A stretch of 64,000 bases of DNA from JAITVB01 sp031553805 (GCA_031553805.1 JAVBLC010000007.1:1-64000), one strand, 5' to 3'; positions 1 through 9,010 are shown, counted from the stretch's first letter. The notes: generated by a model not told the origin, from the letters alone. Numbers and translations are program-made.

Positions 1-45
1 CCCTTTAATAACCCTACGCAAGGCAGATCAAGTAATACATAATTT

Positions 46-101
46 AGCGGCACCAACCTACCCCGGTGCGTAAGTAACGGGTTAGGTTGGTGCCGCTTTT
101 T
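46..101 (+). terminator. Strong intrinsic terminator
   Basis: A 15-bp perfect outer stem (46-60 with 83-97) continues after one mismatch into four more pairs and is followed by a T run, so it would end rightward transcription coming from outside the window. Its right flank merges into the first copy of the dispersed CTTTTTATAAAAAG palindrome. It also lies just past the stop of the leftward transketolase gene and could insulate both sides. Confidence 0.75.
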
Positions 102-113
102 ATAAAAAGGGGC
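92..113. repeat. Dispersed palindrome, copy A
   Basis: Nearly palindromic element with core CTTTTTATAAAAAG and GC-rich stem ends, followed by the flank GGCAGTTGAAGCCGG. Related copies lie near 13043, 22750, 22979, 51586, 55268 and 63694. Stem ends differ between copies but mostly still pair, which suggests the fold is kept. Confidence 0.7.
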
Positions 114-135
114 AGTTGAAGCCGGCCCGATGCAC

Positions 136-2148
136 CTATCGCGCCAGGAAAGCTTTGATTTGTTTGTGGACGTTGGCGGCGGTGAAGCCGAATTTTTCGT
201 CGAGGACTTTGGCGGGGGCCGAATATCCGAAGTGGTCTAAGCCGAAGACTTCGCCACCGGGGCCGACTAAGCCGGCAAGGGTTACGGGGAGTCCGGAGGT
301 GAGACCGAAACGGCGTACGCCCTCGGGCAATACCTTGACCTGGTATTCGATGGGCTGGTCGCGGAAGAGTCCTTCGCTGGGGACCGACACGATGCGTACT
401 TTGACACCGTCGGCTTTGAGCAGGGCTGCGCCTTCGACGAGGGTAGCGACTTCCGAACCGCTAGCGACGAGCACGACGTCGGGGGTTCCGGCGCAATCCT
501 CAACCACGTAGGCGCCACGGCCCACTGCGCTGTAATCAGCTACAGGCAACTTGTTGATGTTCTGACGCGAGAGCACGAGGGCGGCAGGACGATCCTTGCA
601 TTCGAGGGCCAATCGCCACGCCTGGGTGGTTTCATTGGCGTCGCCCGGGCGCAGCACCAGGGTCGAACGTTGGCCGTGGTGGTTGCGGAGTTGTTCCATC
701 AGGCGCAACTGGGCCTCATGCTCCACCGGTTGGTGAGTAGGGCCGTCTTCGCCGACGCGGAACGAGTCGTGTGTCCATATGTATCTGACGGGCAGCTGCA
801 TCAGCGCGGCCAAGCGCAGCGCGGGTTTCATATAGTCCGAGAAGACGAAGAAGGTCCCGCAGGCCGGGATCACCCCGCCATGGAGCGCCATCCCGTTCAT
901 CAGGCAGGCCATCGTCAGTTCGCAAACGCCGGCCTGGAGGAAAGCCCCAGAGAAATCGCCCCGGGTAAGTGCTTTCGTCTTCTTCAGAAAACCGTCGGTT
1001 TTGTCCGAGTTGGAAAGGTCAGCCGACGAAACGATCATATTCTCAACGTTCTCGGCCAGGAAGCTGAGTACGGTGGCCGAAGCGGCGCGGGTAGCGGCGT
1101 TGTCGCCCTGTTTCACCTGGCTGAAATCGAGCTGCGGCAGGCCGCCCGACAGGAAAAGGTCGAGTTTGGCAGCCAGCGCGGGATTCTCCTTGCGCCATGC
1201 GGCTTCGGCGACAGCGCGTTCGGCACGCCATCTTTTGAGTGCTTCGCGGCGTTGGGCGTAAAGTTCTTTTACGTCACTAAAAATCTGGAAAGGAGCAGTA
1301 CAGTCGCCGCCCAGGTTCTTGATCGTGCTGTCGAAGCAAGCGCCCGCTTCGCCCAGGGGCATCCCGTGGGTGGCGGTGCGGCCTTCGAAACTGGCGCCCT
1401 CCTTGTCGACGGCGCCTTTGCCCATCACCGTCTTACCGATGATGATCGTCGGGCGTTCTTTCTGTGCCAAGGCCTCGTTCAGCGCTTTGCGGAGCTGATC
1501 GGGATCGTTGCCGTCGATCGGCAGCACGCACCAACCCCAGGCGGTGTATTTGGCCGCTACGTCTTCCGAGGTCACTTCGCTGACCTTGGTCGAGAGCTGG
1601 ATGTTGTTCGAGTCATAGAACATGATCAGGTTGTGCAACCCCAGGTGGCCGGCGATGCGCCCGCCGCCCTGCGAGATCTCTTCCTGCACGCCGCCGTCGG
1701 AAATGAATGCGAACGTTTTGTGCGACATCCATTCCCCGAAACGAGCCACGAGGAAACGCTCGGCGATAGCCGCCCCGATGGCCATCACATGGCCCTGGCC
1801 CAGCGGGCCCGAGGTATTTTCGATGCCGCGCGCCACGTCCACTTCCGGGTGGCCGGGGGTGATGCTGCCCCACTGGCGGAACTGTTGCAGGTCATCCATC
1901 GTGAAATGGCCCGCCATCGCCAGCACCGAATAGAGCATCGGCGACATATGGCCCGGATCGAGGAAGAAACGGTCGCGGAAAGGATAGGCCGCGTTATCGG
2001 GATCGTACTTCAGGTATTCGGAATAGAGGACGTTAATGAAATCGGCACCGCCCATAGCGCCGCCGGGGTGGCCCGATTTTGCCTTTTCTACCATCGCTGC
2101 GGCCAGGATGCGAATATTGTCTGCCGCACGTTTCGTTACGTTAGCCAT
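136..2148 (-). CDS. tkt: Transketolase
   Basis: Full-length single-chain transketolase of 670 residues. It moves two-carbon ketol units between sugar phosphates in the non-oxidative pentose phosphate pathway, using thiamine diphosphate and a divalent metal in the cytoplasm. Seen in the sequence: an N-terminal ThDP domain (about 1-310) with KSGHPGGAMGGAD near residue 24 and a GDG-like metal site, a middle pyrimidine domain (about 340-520) with GEDGPTHQP, and a C-terminal domain. The start ATG at 2148 is preceded by a good promoter. The product is distinct from the two-gene split transketolase at 33561-35335, so this is probably the housekeeping copy. Confidence 0.95.
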   Translation of the reverse strand: MANVTKRAADNIRILAAAMVEKAKSGHPGGAMGGADFINVLYSEYLKYDPDNAAYPFRDRFFLDPGHMSPMLYSVLAMAGHFTMDDLQQFRQWGSITPGHPEVDVARGIENTSGPLGQGHVMAIGAAIAERFLVARFGEWMSHKTFAFISDGGVQEEISQGGGRIAGHLGLHNLIMFYDSNNIQLSTKVSEVTSEDVAAKYTAWGWCVLPIDGNDPDQLRKALNEALAQKERPTIIIGKTVMGKGAVDKEGASFEGRTATHGMPLGEAGACFDSTIKNLGGDCTAPFQIFSDVKELYAQRREALKRWRAERAVAEAAWRKENPALAAKLDLFLSGGLPQLDFSQVKQGDNAATRAASATVLSFLAENVENMIVSSADLSNSDKTDGFLKKTKALTRGDFSGAFLQAGVCELTMACLMNGMALHGGVIPACGTFFVFSDYMKPALRLAALMQLPVRYIWTHDSFRVGEDGPTHQPVEHEAQLRLMEQLRNHHGQRSTLVLRPGDANETTQAWRLALECKDRPAALVLSRQNINKLPVADYSAVGRGAYVVEDCAGTPDVVLVASGSEVATLVEGAALLKADGVKVRIVSVPSEGLFRDQPIEYQVKVLPEGVRRFGLTSGLPVTLAGLVGPGGEVFGLDHFGYSAPAKVLDEKFGFTAANVHKQIKAFLAR

Positions 2149-2218
2149 ATTTATAGGGATTTTTAGTTGAGTATTCTACAAATGCACCCGACATCCGGGA
2201 CTTCTGGTGTTATCCAGA

Positions 2219-2226
2219 CAAATATA
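2219..2226 (-). promoter_or_regulatory. Promoter -7 box for tkt
   Basis: On the minus strand the sequence TATATTTG matches the Bacteroidetes TAnnTTTG box, about 70 bases before the tkt start codon, with a T-rich TTTTTTG just upstream. It lies between tkt and lptF, so tkt probably has its own transcript. Confidence 0.55.
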
Positions 2227-2262
2227 CGCAAAAAACGTGAAATTCCGACGCAGGCGTTCCTT

Positions 2263-3363
2263 CTATTTCGGCGCCCTCCGGTAAAGGTAAATGGCGATAA
2301 AGGCATAGATCACGTTCGGGATCCAGATCGAGATCACCGCCGGCAGGATGCCGCCCTTGGCAAACTCCTCGGCAAATTTCATGAAGAGGATATACGAAAA
2401 ACAAAGCGTGATCCCGATCCCGATGTGCAACCCGGCACCGCCCCGCACCTTGCGCGAGGAGAGCGACACCCCGATGAGCGTCAGCACGAACGTCGCCACC
2501 GGATAAGCCACCCGGTTGTAGCGTTCGACCTCGAATACGGCCACCATATCCGACCCCTTGGTCTTTTGCTGGCGGATGAAACGGTTGAGCTCGGGGGTGC
2601 TCATCGTCTTGATCAGGTTTTCGACCTTGCCCAACTCGTCGGAAGTGATGTTGACCACCGTATCGAGTTTCTCGAGTTTTTCGAACGTTTCCTTTTCGCC
2701 TTCGAACGTGCGGGTGATGTATTGCGGGGCGCTCCAGCTCTTGGTGTCGGGATTGAACGTGAGCCCTGCCGCCTCGAGCGACGAGACCATCGCCCCGTCT
2801 TCATAGGTCTCCAGGGCCATAAACGAGGCACCTTGGGTCTCGCCGTTGTAGTCACGGATGTAGACGAACGTGCCGGGGTAGACCTGCCGGTAGATGTGGC
2901 GGTCATACTTGGTAACGAGGTTCTTTTTGAAATAGCGCGACTCGAACTCCAGCCGGTGGGTGTTGGCCACAGGTATCACGAACAGGTTGAGTGTCAGGCT
3001 CAGGATGGTGATCACCGCCGCCGACAGAAAATAAGGCCACAGCATCCGCTTGAAACTCACCCCGCTCGACAGGATCGCGATGATCTCGCTCTGGTAGGCC
3101 ATCTTCGAGGTGAAGAAGATTACCGCGATAAACGTGAACAGCCCGCTGAACTGGTTGATAAAATAAGGGATGAAGTTGAGGTAATACGTCACCACGATTT
3201 CCGAGAACGGGGCGTGGCGCTCGATAAAGTCATCCATACGCTCGGCCGCGTCGAAGACCACCACAATGACGATGATCAGCGCAATGGCAAAGAAATAGGT
3301 CCCGAGAAACTTCTTGATGATGTATCGGTCCAGGATCTGTATGCCGGGATTTTTCAGCTTCAT
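2263..3363 (-). CDS. LptF/LptG-family LPS export permease
   Basis: Inner-membrane permease of the YjgP/YjgQ family, 366 residues. With an LptB ATPase, LptF/LptG extract lipopolysaccharide from the inner membrane and push it to the periplasmic bridge. The family layout is visible: three hydrophobic segments in about the first 130 residues, a periplasmic beta-rich middle (about 135-270), and three more near the C-terminus. The first residues (LDRYIIKKFLGTYFF) are typical. It starts 4 bases after the end of tgt, so the two are co-transcribed, an arrangement common in Bacteroidetes. F and G paralogues cannot be told apart here. Confidence 0.88.
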   Translation of the reverse strand: MKLKNPGIQILDRYIIKKFLGTYFFAIALIIVIVVVFDAAERMDDFIERHAPFSEIVVTYYLNFIPYFINQFSGLFTFIAVIFFTSKMAYQSEIIAILSSGVSFKRMLWPYFLSAAVITILSLTLNLFVIPVANTHRLEFESRYFKKNLVTKYDRHIYRQVYPGTFVYIRDYNGETQGASFMALETYEDGAMVSSLEAAGLTFNPDTKSWSAPQYITRTFEGEKETFEKLEKLDTVVNITSDELGKVENLIKTMSTPELNRFIRQQKTKGSDMVAVFEVERYNRVAYPVATFVLTLIGVSLSSRKVRGGAGLHIGIGITLCFSYILFMKFAEEFAKGGILPAVISIWIPNVIYAFIAIYLYRRAPK

Positions 3364-3367
3364 CCGA

Positions 3368-4498
3368 TTAAAGTCTTTTTGAGATTTTTCGAATTTTTTC
3401 GTCTTTCCACTTGGCGAAGGTGCCTGCTATGATCTGTTCGCGGGCTTGCTCCATCAACCCCACGTAAAACGCCAGGTTGTGGAGGCTGGCGATCTGGGCG
3501 GCCAGCATTTCGCCGGCAATGGTCAGGTGGCGCAGGTAAGCCTTGGTATAGGTACGGTCTACGAAACACGTGCCTTCGGGGTCGAGAAGCGAAAAGTCGT
3601 CCTGCCACTTTTTGTTACGGATGTTGACGATGCCCTGCGAGGTGAAGAGCATCCCGTTGCGCCCGTTGCGCGTCGGCATCACGCAGTCGAACATATCGAC
3701 CCCGCGGGCGATCGCTTCCAGCAGGTTTTCGGGCGTGCCGACCCCCATCAGGTAACGCGGTTTATCGGTTGGCAGCACAGCGTTGACCACCTCGATCATT
3801 TCGTACATCACCGGGGCGGGTTCGCCGACCGCCAGGCCGCCGATCGCATAACCGTCGGCGTTAAACTGTTTCACATACTCGGCCGAGCGCACCCGCAGGT
3901 CGGGGTACGTGCAGCCCTGCACGATCGGGATCAGCGCCTGCTCATACCCGTAAAGTCCCCGGGTTTGTGCAAACCGGTTGAAACAGCGCTCCAGCCAGCG
4001 GTTGGTCAGCTCGAGCGACTTGGCCGCATAATCCCTTTCGGCCGTCCCCGGAGGGCACTCGTCGAAAGCCATCATCAGGTCGGCCCCGATCGAACGCTGG
4101 ATATCCATCACACTTTCAGGGGCAAACACGTGTTTCGACCCGTCGATGTGCGAGCGGAATTCGCAGCCGTTTTCCGTAATTTTTCGGTTCTCAGCCAACG
4201 AAAACACCTGAAATCCGCCGCTGTCGGTCAGGATCGGCCGGTCCCACGCCGAGAAACGGTGCAGGCCGCCGGCCTTTTCGAGGATTTCCATGCCCGGGCG
4301 CAGGTAAAGGTGATACGTATTACCCAGGATAATCTGGGCGTGCACCTCGTCGACCAGGTCTTTATGGAAGACCCCTTTTACGCTGCCGACCGTGCCGACG
4401 GGCATAAACACGGGGGTACGGATCACGCCGTGGGCCGTGGTGATCTCGCCCGCGCGGGCCCCCGAACCGGGGTCGGTATGCTGAAGGGTGAATTGCAT
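3368..4498 (-). CDS. tgt: Queuine tRNA-ribosyltransferase
   Basis: tRNA-guanine transglycosylase, 376 residues, the usual bacterial length. It swaps guanine-34 for preQ1 in tRNAs with GUN anticodons during queuosine synthesis. Visible marks are the substrate-pocket segment ILTDSGGFQVFSL with its catalytic Asp, the GGLAVGE motif, the nucleophile region (DMFDCVMPTRNGRNG), and a C-terminal zinc-site region with Cys and His (FVDRTYTKAYLRHL). The ATG at 4498 is followed by the typical MQFTLQHTD start. Another queuosine-linked gene, queD, lies at 41514. Confidence 0.95.
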   Translation of the reverse strand: MQFTLQHTDPGSGARAGEITTAHGVIRTPVFMPVGTVGSVKGVFHKDLVDEVHAQIILGNTYHLYLRPGMEILEKAGGLHRFSAWDRPILTDSGGFQVFSLAENRKITENGCEFRSHIDGSKHVFAPESVMDIQRSIGADLMMAFDECPPGTAERDYAAKSLELTNRWLERCFNRFAQTRGLYGYEQALIPIVQGCTYPDLRVRSAEYVKQFNADGYAIGGLAVGEPAPVMYEMIEVVNAVLPTDKPRYLMGVGTPENLLEAIARGVDMFDCVMPTRNGRNGMLFTSQGIVNIRNKKWQDDFSLLDPEGTCFVDRTYTKAYLRHLTIAGEMLAAQIASLHNLAFYVGLMEQAREQIIAGTFAKWKDEKIRKISKRL

Positions 4499-4515
4499 TG
4501 CAACGCTTTATCGTG

Positions 4516-4582
4516 CAAAAGTAATCTTTTTCGGGTTATCCCGCTGCATATTGCAGGAAATAAACCCGCAATATGCAGCGGG
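4516..4582 (-). promoter_or_regulatory. tgt promoter with overlapping inverted repeat
   Basis: On the minus strand a TACTTTTG box sits at 4516-4523, 17 bases before the tgt start codon. A perfect 15-bp inverted repeat (4540-4554 with 4568-4582) covers the place expected for the -33 element. No T run follows the repeat, so it looks more like an operator than a terminator. No binding protein is known from the sequence. Confidence 0.45.
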
Positions 4583-4654
4583 ATGATTACCCATACCGAC
4601 GGCGGCCGTAATACCCACCCCAAGGTTTTGCTTTTTGGGGTAAAATACTTCGTT

Positions 4655-4756
4655 CCACTTTTGTAGGGATACAAAAGTGGGTGCCTCCCGGCATTCGGGG
4701 TTTTTACTTTGCTGCAGACTGTTCTTTGCTCCACTTTTGTAGGGATACAAAAGTGG
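4655..4756. repeat. Duplicated 26-bp palindrome
   Basis: The same perfect palindrome (CCACTTTTGTA, four-base centre GGGA, then its reverse complement) occurs at 4655-4680 and 4731-4756. The 50 bases between the copies include the dispersed GTGCCTCCCGGCA motif starting at 4681. Confidence 0.8.
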
Positions 4757-4945
4757 CAAAAAATCCTTTTTTTGCGCCTATCCTCCGGCTATATGTCGCT
4801 TGCGAACCTTCGGCCCGCTGCCTACGGACACTGGGTCTAAAGGCCCTTAGGACGCAACCTCAGGAAATGAGGGAAACAGTAAGACGATCGCATACCAACA
4901 CTTCCAACGCCGACAGGCGCAGGGCAAAGCCCTGCAAACCCGCAT

Positions 4946-5066
4946 ATAAAGAAAAGGCGTTAAGAAAATCTTTCGGAAAAGCGACTTCGTCCACAACTCG
5001 CCCTTTGGGCTCAAACAGTGGACTGCGCTACGCTTTTCCGAAAAATTTTTAGCTTTTTCTTTAAAG
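4946..5066. repeat. Long imperfect inverted repeat
   Basis: Arms of about 37 bases (roughly 4946-4983 and 5031-5066) share TTTCGGAAAAGCG and its complement around a 47-base loop. The inner part pairs perfectly and the outer part pairs with mismatches. It resembles in scale the long hairpins at 15843 and 22828. Confidence 0.55.
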
Positions 5067-5082
5067 CGGTGATTTTTCTTTG

Positions 5083-5117
5083 GCTACTTTCTTTTGATGG
5101 CAACAAAAGAAAGTAGC
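5083..5117 (-). terminator. Hairpin after the CLC channel gene
   Basis: A 14-bp perfect stem (5083-5096 with 5104-5117) with a seven-base loop lies downstream of the leftward channel gene that ends at 5183. The stem itself is T/A-rich on the transcript side. It probably ends or stabilises that transcript. Confidence 0.5.
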
Positions 5118-5182
5118 GACGCAATAACGATCAGGATAACTCAAGCCGGTTCAGAAGCGAACCTTCCCTCCGAAAAGAAAAA

Positions 5183-6979
5183 TCACTCTTTGTCGGTGAT
5201 TTCCAAAAGCTGGTCGCGGTAGGCCGAGAAAATCTTCGATTTGGAAACAAAGCCAAGATAACGTTTCCCCGCGTCGACTACGGGAAGGTTCCAGGCGCCG
5301 CTCGCCTCGAACTTGTCGAGCACCGAAGTCATCGGCTCATTGATCTGGATCAGGGCCGGAGGAATCGTCATATAGTCCGAGATCGGGTGATCGTATTTCT
5401 CCGTATCAAACATATCGCGCCGAATGTCGTCGAGCGTCACCACCCCGCGCAACACCCCCTCGAAATCGATCACAGGGAACAGGTTGCGGCGGCTTTTCGC
5501 CAACTTTTTGACCACATCCTCCAGGGTGGAATTTTCGTAGATCGTGGAAAAATCGTCCTCGATCAGGCTCGACGTGTCGAGGAACATCAGCACGTTGCGG
5601 TCTTTGTTGTGGCTCAGCAGGTCGCCCTTCTGCCCGAGCTTGCGAGTGTAGATCGACCACGGTTCGAGGTAGTAACTGATCGCGAACGAAATGGCCGACA
5701 CCAGCATCAACGGCACGAACAGGTTATATCCGCCCGTCAATTCGGCAATAAGGAAGATCGACGTCAGCGGCGCATTCATCACGCCCGCCATCACGCCCGC
5801 CATACCGACCAGCGTAAAGCCGACCAGGGGCAGATCGAGCCCCAGAAAATGGTTCAGCGCGAGCGCCGTCACCGTACCCGAGAAGGCCCCCACGAAGAGC
5901 GACGGGGCAAAGCTCCCCCCTACCCCTCCGGCCGCGTTGGTCGAGGCCATCGCCACCACCTTGAAGAACAGGATCGCTACCATATAGATCAGCACCACCC
6001 AGACCTCCTGGCGGTAGGCATAAAAAAGAGAATTGTCGAACACCGCCTCGATGCGGCCGTGCATCAGGTCCTCGAGCGAGTCGTAACCCTCGGCGAAGAG
6101 CGGCGGAAAAAGGAAGATCAGCAACCCGATCACCGCCCCGCCGACGATCCACTTCTGGTAGGTCTTGGCGATCTTCTCGAAAAAGGAGACGATCGCGCTG
6201 TTGACCCGCAGGAAATAGAATGAAATCAGCCCGCAGGCCGCCCCGAGGAAAATATAATACGGAATATGTTTCAGGAAGAACAGGTCATCGACCTCGACGC
6301 TGAACAGCGGCTGAAACCCACTCATAAAGTAAGTGAGCGAGGTAGCCGTCACCGCAGCGACCAGCAGCGGGATCACCGAAAACGACGTAATCTCGAGCAT
6401 CAACACCTCGAGCACGAAAATGATCCCCGTGATCGGCGCCTTGAAGATGGCGGCCAACGCAGCGGCAGCCCCGCATCCGAGCAGCAGCGTCGTGTGGCGG
6501 TAGTTGAGGCGCATGAACTGGCCGACGTTCGACCCGATGGCCGCCCCCGTCATCACGATCGGCGCCTCAGGCCCGACCGACCCCCCGAAACCGATCGTTG
6601 TGGCACTGGCCACGATCGACGAGTAACAGTTATGCGGTTTTAACTTGGAATTGCGGCGCGACATCGCGTAGAGCACCCGCATCACCCCCTCGCTGATGTT
6701 GTCGCGCACGATATAGCGCACGAACAACGTAGCAAGGATAATCCCCACCACAGGGTAAAACAAATAAAAGATGCTCGCCTCGTCGACCCGGAACCAGCTC
6801 GTCAGCCCGGTCTTGATGCCGTGCAGCAAGGCTTCGAAGACGATCGTCCCCACCCCGGCGATCAGCCCGACGACGATCGAAAGCACGATCATTAGCTGGC
6901 GCTCCGACAAGCGGTGCGTCAGGCGGGTGAGGTAACGGTGGGCGAGTTCGAGTTTTTCTTTTGAGAAGTAATTGGTCAT
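5183..6979 (-). CDS. CLC-family chloride channel/antiporter with CBS pair
   Basis: Membrane protein of 598 residues. CLC proteins move chloride, either as a channel or in exchange for protons. Residues about 25-450 are strongly hydrophobic with the CLC signatures GFGGSVGPEAP (about 132, containing the gating Glu) and GGVGGSFAPSLFVG (about 352). Residues about 465-590 form two CBS repeats (for example FPVIDFEGVLRGVVT and WNLPVVDAGKRYLGF), which in relatives bind nucleotides and adjust transport. It follows the Crp/Fnr gene by 35 bases and is likely in its operon. Channel and antiporter modes cannot be separated here. Confidence 0.92.
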   Translation of the reverse strand: MTNYFSKEKLELAHRYLTRLTHRLSERQLMIVLSIVVGLIAGVGTIVFEALLHGIKTGLTSWFRVDEASIFYLFYPVVGIILATLFVRYIVRDNISEGVMRVLYAMSRRNSKLKPHNCYSSIVASATTIGFGGSVGPEAPIVMTGAAIGSNVGQFMRLNYRHTTLLLGCGAAAALAAIFKAPITGIIFVLEVLMLEITSFSVIPLLVAAVTATSLTYFMSGFQPLFSVEVDDLFFLKHIPYYIFLGAACGLISFYFLRVNSAIVSFFEKIAKTYQKWIVGGAVIGLLIFLFPPLFAEGYDSLEDLMHGRIEAVFDNSLFYAYRQEVWVVLIYMVAILFFKVVAMASTNAAGGVGGSFAPSLFVGAFSGTVTALALNHFLGLDLPLVGFTLVGMAGVMAGVMNAPLTSIFLIAELTGGYNLFVPLMLVSAISFAISYYLEPWSIYTRKLGQKGDLLSHNKDRNVLMFLDTSSLIEDDFSTIYENSTLEDVVKKLAKSRRNLFPVIDFEGVLRGVVTLDDIRRDMFDTEKYDHPISDYMTIPPALIQINEPMTSVLDKFEASGAWNLPVVDAGKRYLGFVSKSKIFSAYRDQLLEITDKE

Positions 6980-7014
6980 TCTGTGTGCGGGGGATGTGGG
7001 GACGTTGACAGGCG

Positions 7015-7674
7015 TTACGTAAGGTTGTCTTCGAGCGATTTGCGGTTGAGAACCTCGATGCGGCCAGGGGTGTAGCCGATCGTCCGGTGTTTTTCGAGGT
7101 CGGCGATCACGGTGAGGATCGAGTTGCGCGAGGCGTCGAAATATTCAGCCAGTTCGTTCAGGTCGATCGTGGCGACGGATTGTGTTTCAGTCGTGCGTTC
7201 GAGCAGATAGTGGGCCAGTTTTTCGCGCAGCGAGCGGAACGACAGAAAATAGATTTTTCGCGAAAGCCGGTTGGCGCGGTCAGAGATGATATCGACGAAG
7301 TTCGACAGGATGATCGTATTCTCCTGCATCAGTTCGAAGATCAGCCCTCGATGAAGTGTAAGGATCGTTACGGGCCCCTCGGCTACCACATCGATCGGCA
7401 GGCGGTTGTAGCCGCCGAAAAGGAACGCCGGGGCGATGAGCTGCGGGGCGTCGAAGGTGTCTATTGCCGTTTTGCGTCCCGAGGCGTCGGTGCTTTCGCC
7501 ACGCACCCGGCCGCGAAGGATGATCATCAGCCCCGAATAGGCGGTGTCCTGGCGGGCGATCAACGCCCCGTCGGCGTAGTCGTCGGCCGAGATCTGACGG
7601 TCGCCGAGCAACTCTTCGATCTTTTCGGGCGAAAGGCCGCGAAACAGGGGGCAGGCGGTAAGGGTCGAATACAT
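7015..7674 (-). CDS. Crp/Fnr-family transcription regulator
   Basis: 219-residue regulator with an N-terminal cyclic-nucleotide-binding-type beta domain (about 10-120) and a C-terminal winged helix (about 145-210; DLNELAEYFDASRNSILTV is the helix-turn-helix region). No Fnr-type iron-sulfur cysteine cluster is seen; Cys8 is the only obvious one near the start. In Bacteroidetes such proteins respond to redox, heme or metabolite signals, but the ligand is not readable here. It lies directly upstream of the CLC channel gene and may share its transcript. Confidence 0.88.
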   Translation of the reverse strand: MYSTLTACPLFRGLSPEKIEELLGDRQISADDYADGALIARQDTAYSGLMIILRGRVRGESTDASGRKTAIDTFDAPQLIAPAFLFGGYNRLPIDVVAEGPVTILTLHRGLIFELMQENTIILSNFVDIISDRANRLSRKIYFLSFRSLREKLAHYLLERTTETQSVATIDLNELAEYFDASRNSILTVIADLEKHRTIGYTPGRIEVLNRKSLEDNLT

Positions 7675-7791
7675 ACGTATCGGTTTTTTCAGGATACTAA
7701 ATTAAGCGTTTTTTCCCAGAATGCCAAAGTGCGTGCCCGCACGGGGGGAGATTTTTCATTGGCGACGGGGTGCATACCTGCGCGAGGGCAT

Positions 7792-8157
7792 TTACCACCG
7801 GGGCGACATCACATCGGGAATATACTCCGCCCGGCAACTCCCGTCCGGATCCATTTCAACCGTCACCAGGTCGAATTCGACTTCGAGGTCGATATGGTAT
7901 AGTTCAACGTAGAACCGGGCGGCACGGCACAGGGCGTCGAACTTTTTGCGGGTCATCGCCTCTTCGGGGGCGGTGAGCGGGCTGGCCTTACGGGTCTTGA
8001 CCTCGACGATGCGCAGCACACCGCGGTGTTCGGCCACAATGTCCAACTCGTAGCGCCCGCTCCGCCAGTTGCGGTGCAGGATCGAGAAGCCGCGGGCCAA
8101 CAGGTGTTCCACCGCCGCGTCTTCGCCCCGGTTGCCGATTTGCTGGGTCAGCCCCAT
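7792..8157 (-). CDS. YraN/UPF0102 family protein
   Basis: 121-residue member of UPF0102, a family with a restriction-endonuclease-like fold of unsettled function. The conserved start GNRGEDAAVEHLLARGF and the nuclease-like core ELDIVAEHRGVLRIVEVKTR (about 38-57, with E-D and ExK) are visible. Its start codon overlaps the end of the small ORF upstream, so translation may be coupled. Confidence 0.9.
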   Translation of the reverse strand: MGLTQQIGNRGEDAAVEHLLARGFSILHRNWRSGRYELDIVAEHRGVLRIVEVKTRKASPLTAPEEAMTRKKFDALCRAARFYVELYHIDLEVEFDLVTVEMDPDGSCRAEYIPDVMSPRW

Positions 8158-8255
8158 CGTTTATTCTTCCTCGACCGTTTTTTCCCGAAAAGGCCCGGGA
8201 GCGAAGGCATCGCCAACAGGCAAAGGACTGCCAGAATCAAAAGGATAAGCGTCAT
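8148..8255 (-). CDS. Predicted 35-residue membrane protein
   Basis: A short reading frame starts 3 bases after the pepE stop and runs into the first codons of yraN. The product begins with one hydrophobic helix (MTLILLILAVLCLLAMPSL) and ends in a basic tail (GKKRSRKNKRWG). AAGG at the pepE stop lies about 7 bases before its ATG. The position between two same-strand genes and the membrane-like composition support a real small gene, but this is unproven. Confidence 0.4.
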   Translation of the reverse strand: MTLILLILAVLCLLAMPSLPGLFGKKRSRKNKRWG

Positions 8256-8258
8256 CGT

Positions 8259-8963
8259 CTACCTTAGCAGAAAATCGAGGGTGCTGCCCGGTTCAAATTC
8301 AACCGGTTCCTGACCGTAACGGAACAGGCGCATCGGGCGCGGCCCGATCAGTTCCACACGGTCGCCCTCGACCCAAAGCATACACCCTTCGCGCAGGCCG
8401 GCCACCCACACATTGCGGTTGGCGGTGATGTACTCTTCAAGGCGCTGCTGGCGGGTTTCGCCGGCGTGGCCTTCGGGATGGGCGTCGAGGTAGTGGGGAT
8501 TGATCTGGAACGGCACCAGGCCCGTGGCATGGAAGGATCGAGGCTCGACGATCGGCATATCGTTCGTCGTGCAGATCGTCGGGCAGGCCACGTTCGACCC
8601 GGCGCTCCAACCGACGAAAGGCACCCCTTCGGCCACGCGCTCGCGGATCACGTCGACCAGGCCCAGGTCCTGCATCTGCTTCAACAGGTGAAACGTATTG
8701 CCGCCGCCCACGACGATCGCTTCGGCCACGCGCAACGCTTCGGCCGGGTCGCCCGTACGGTGGATCGAGTCGACCTTGATGTCGAAGTCCCAAAAGCGTT
8801 TTTGCACTTTTTCCTCGTATTCGTCATACGAGAAAGTGACCGCCGCATAAGGCACGAAAGCCACGTGGCGAACGCCTTTCAAAAATTCGCAGAGCTGTTC
8901 TTTCGGATGGGACAGGTAGGCTTCGCCCGCGTTGGTGGAGTTGCTGATCAGTAAGAGTTTCAT
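8259..8963 (-). CDS. pepE: Dipeptidase E (alpha-aspartyl dipeptidase)
   Basis: S51-family serine peptidase of 234 residues, which splits dipeptides with N-terminal aspartate in the cytoplasm. The nucleophile elbow VGWSAGSNVAC (Ser near 121) and the family segment NPHYLDAHPEGHAGETR (with the catalytic His) are present, and the length matches the family. It is followed closely by a small membrane ORF and yraN. Confidence 0.92.
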   Translation of the reverse strand: MKLLLISNSTNAGEAYLSHPKEQLCEFLKGVRHVAFVPYAAVTFSYDEYEEKVQKRFWDFDIKVDSIHRTGDPAEALRVAEAIVVGGGNTFHLLKQMQDLGLVDVIRERVAEGVPFVGWSAGSNVACPTICTTNDMPIVEPRSFHATGLVPFQINPHYLDAHPEGHAGETRQQRLEEYITANRNVWVAGLREGCMLWVEGDRVELIGPRPMRLFRYGQEPVEFEPGSTLDFLLR

Positions 8964-9010
8964 ATTGGCAGTTTTTTCGTTGTTTTTTCGTTGTCGCTGT
9001 TTTTTTCGAT

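Larger units (their letters stand above)
4499..5182. other. 684-bp intergenic region full of inverted repeats
   Basis: No convincing gene is present between tgt and the CLC channel; reading frames here are short and repeat-derived. The stretch holds the tgt promoter palindrome, two copies of a 26-bp palindrome, one copy of the GTGCCTCCCGGCA motif between them, a long imperfect inverted repeat, and a 14-bp-stem hairpin next to the channel gene. Confidence 0.6.

Noticed and set aside
4799..5052. Small gene in the tgt-channel gap (frame of 123 residues)
   Set aside because: The frame is formed from repeat sequence, has no family match, and carries several hairpins.
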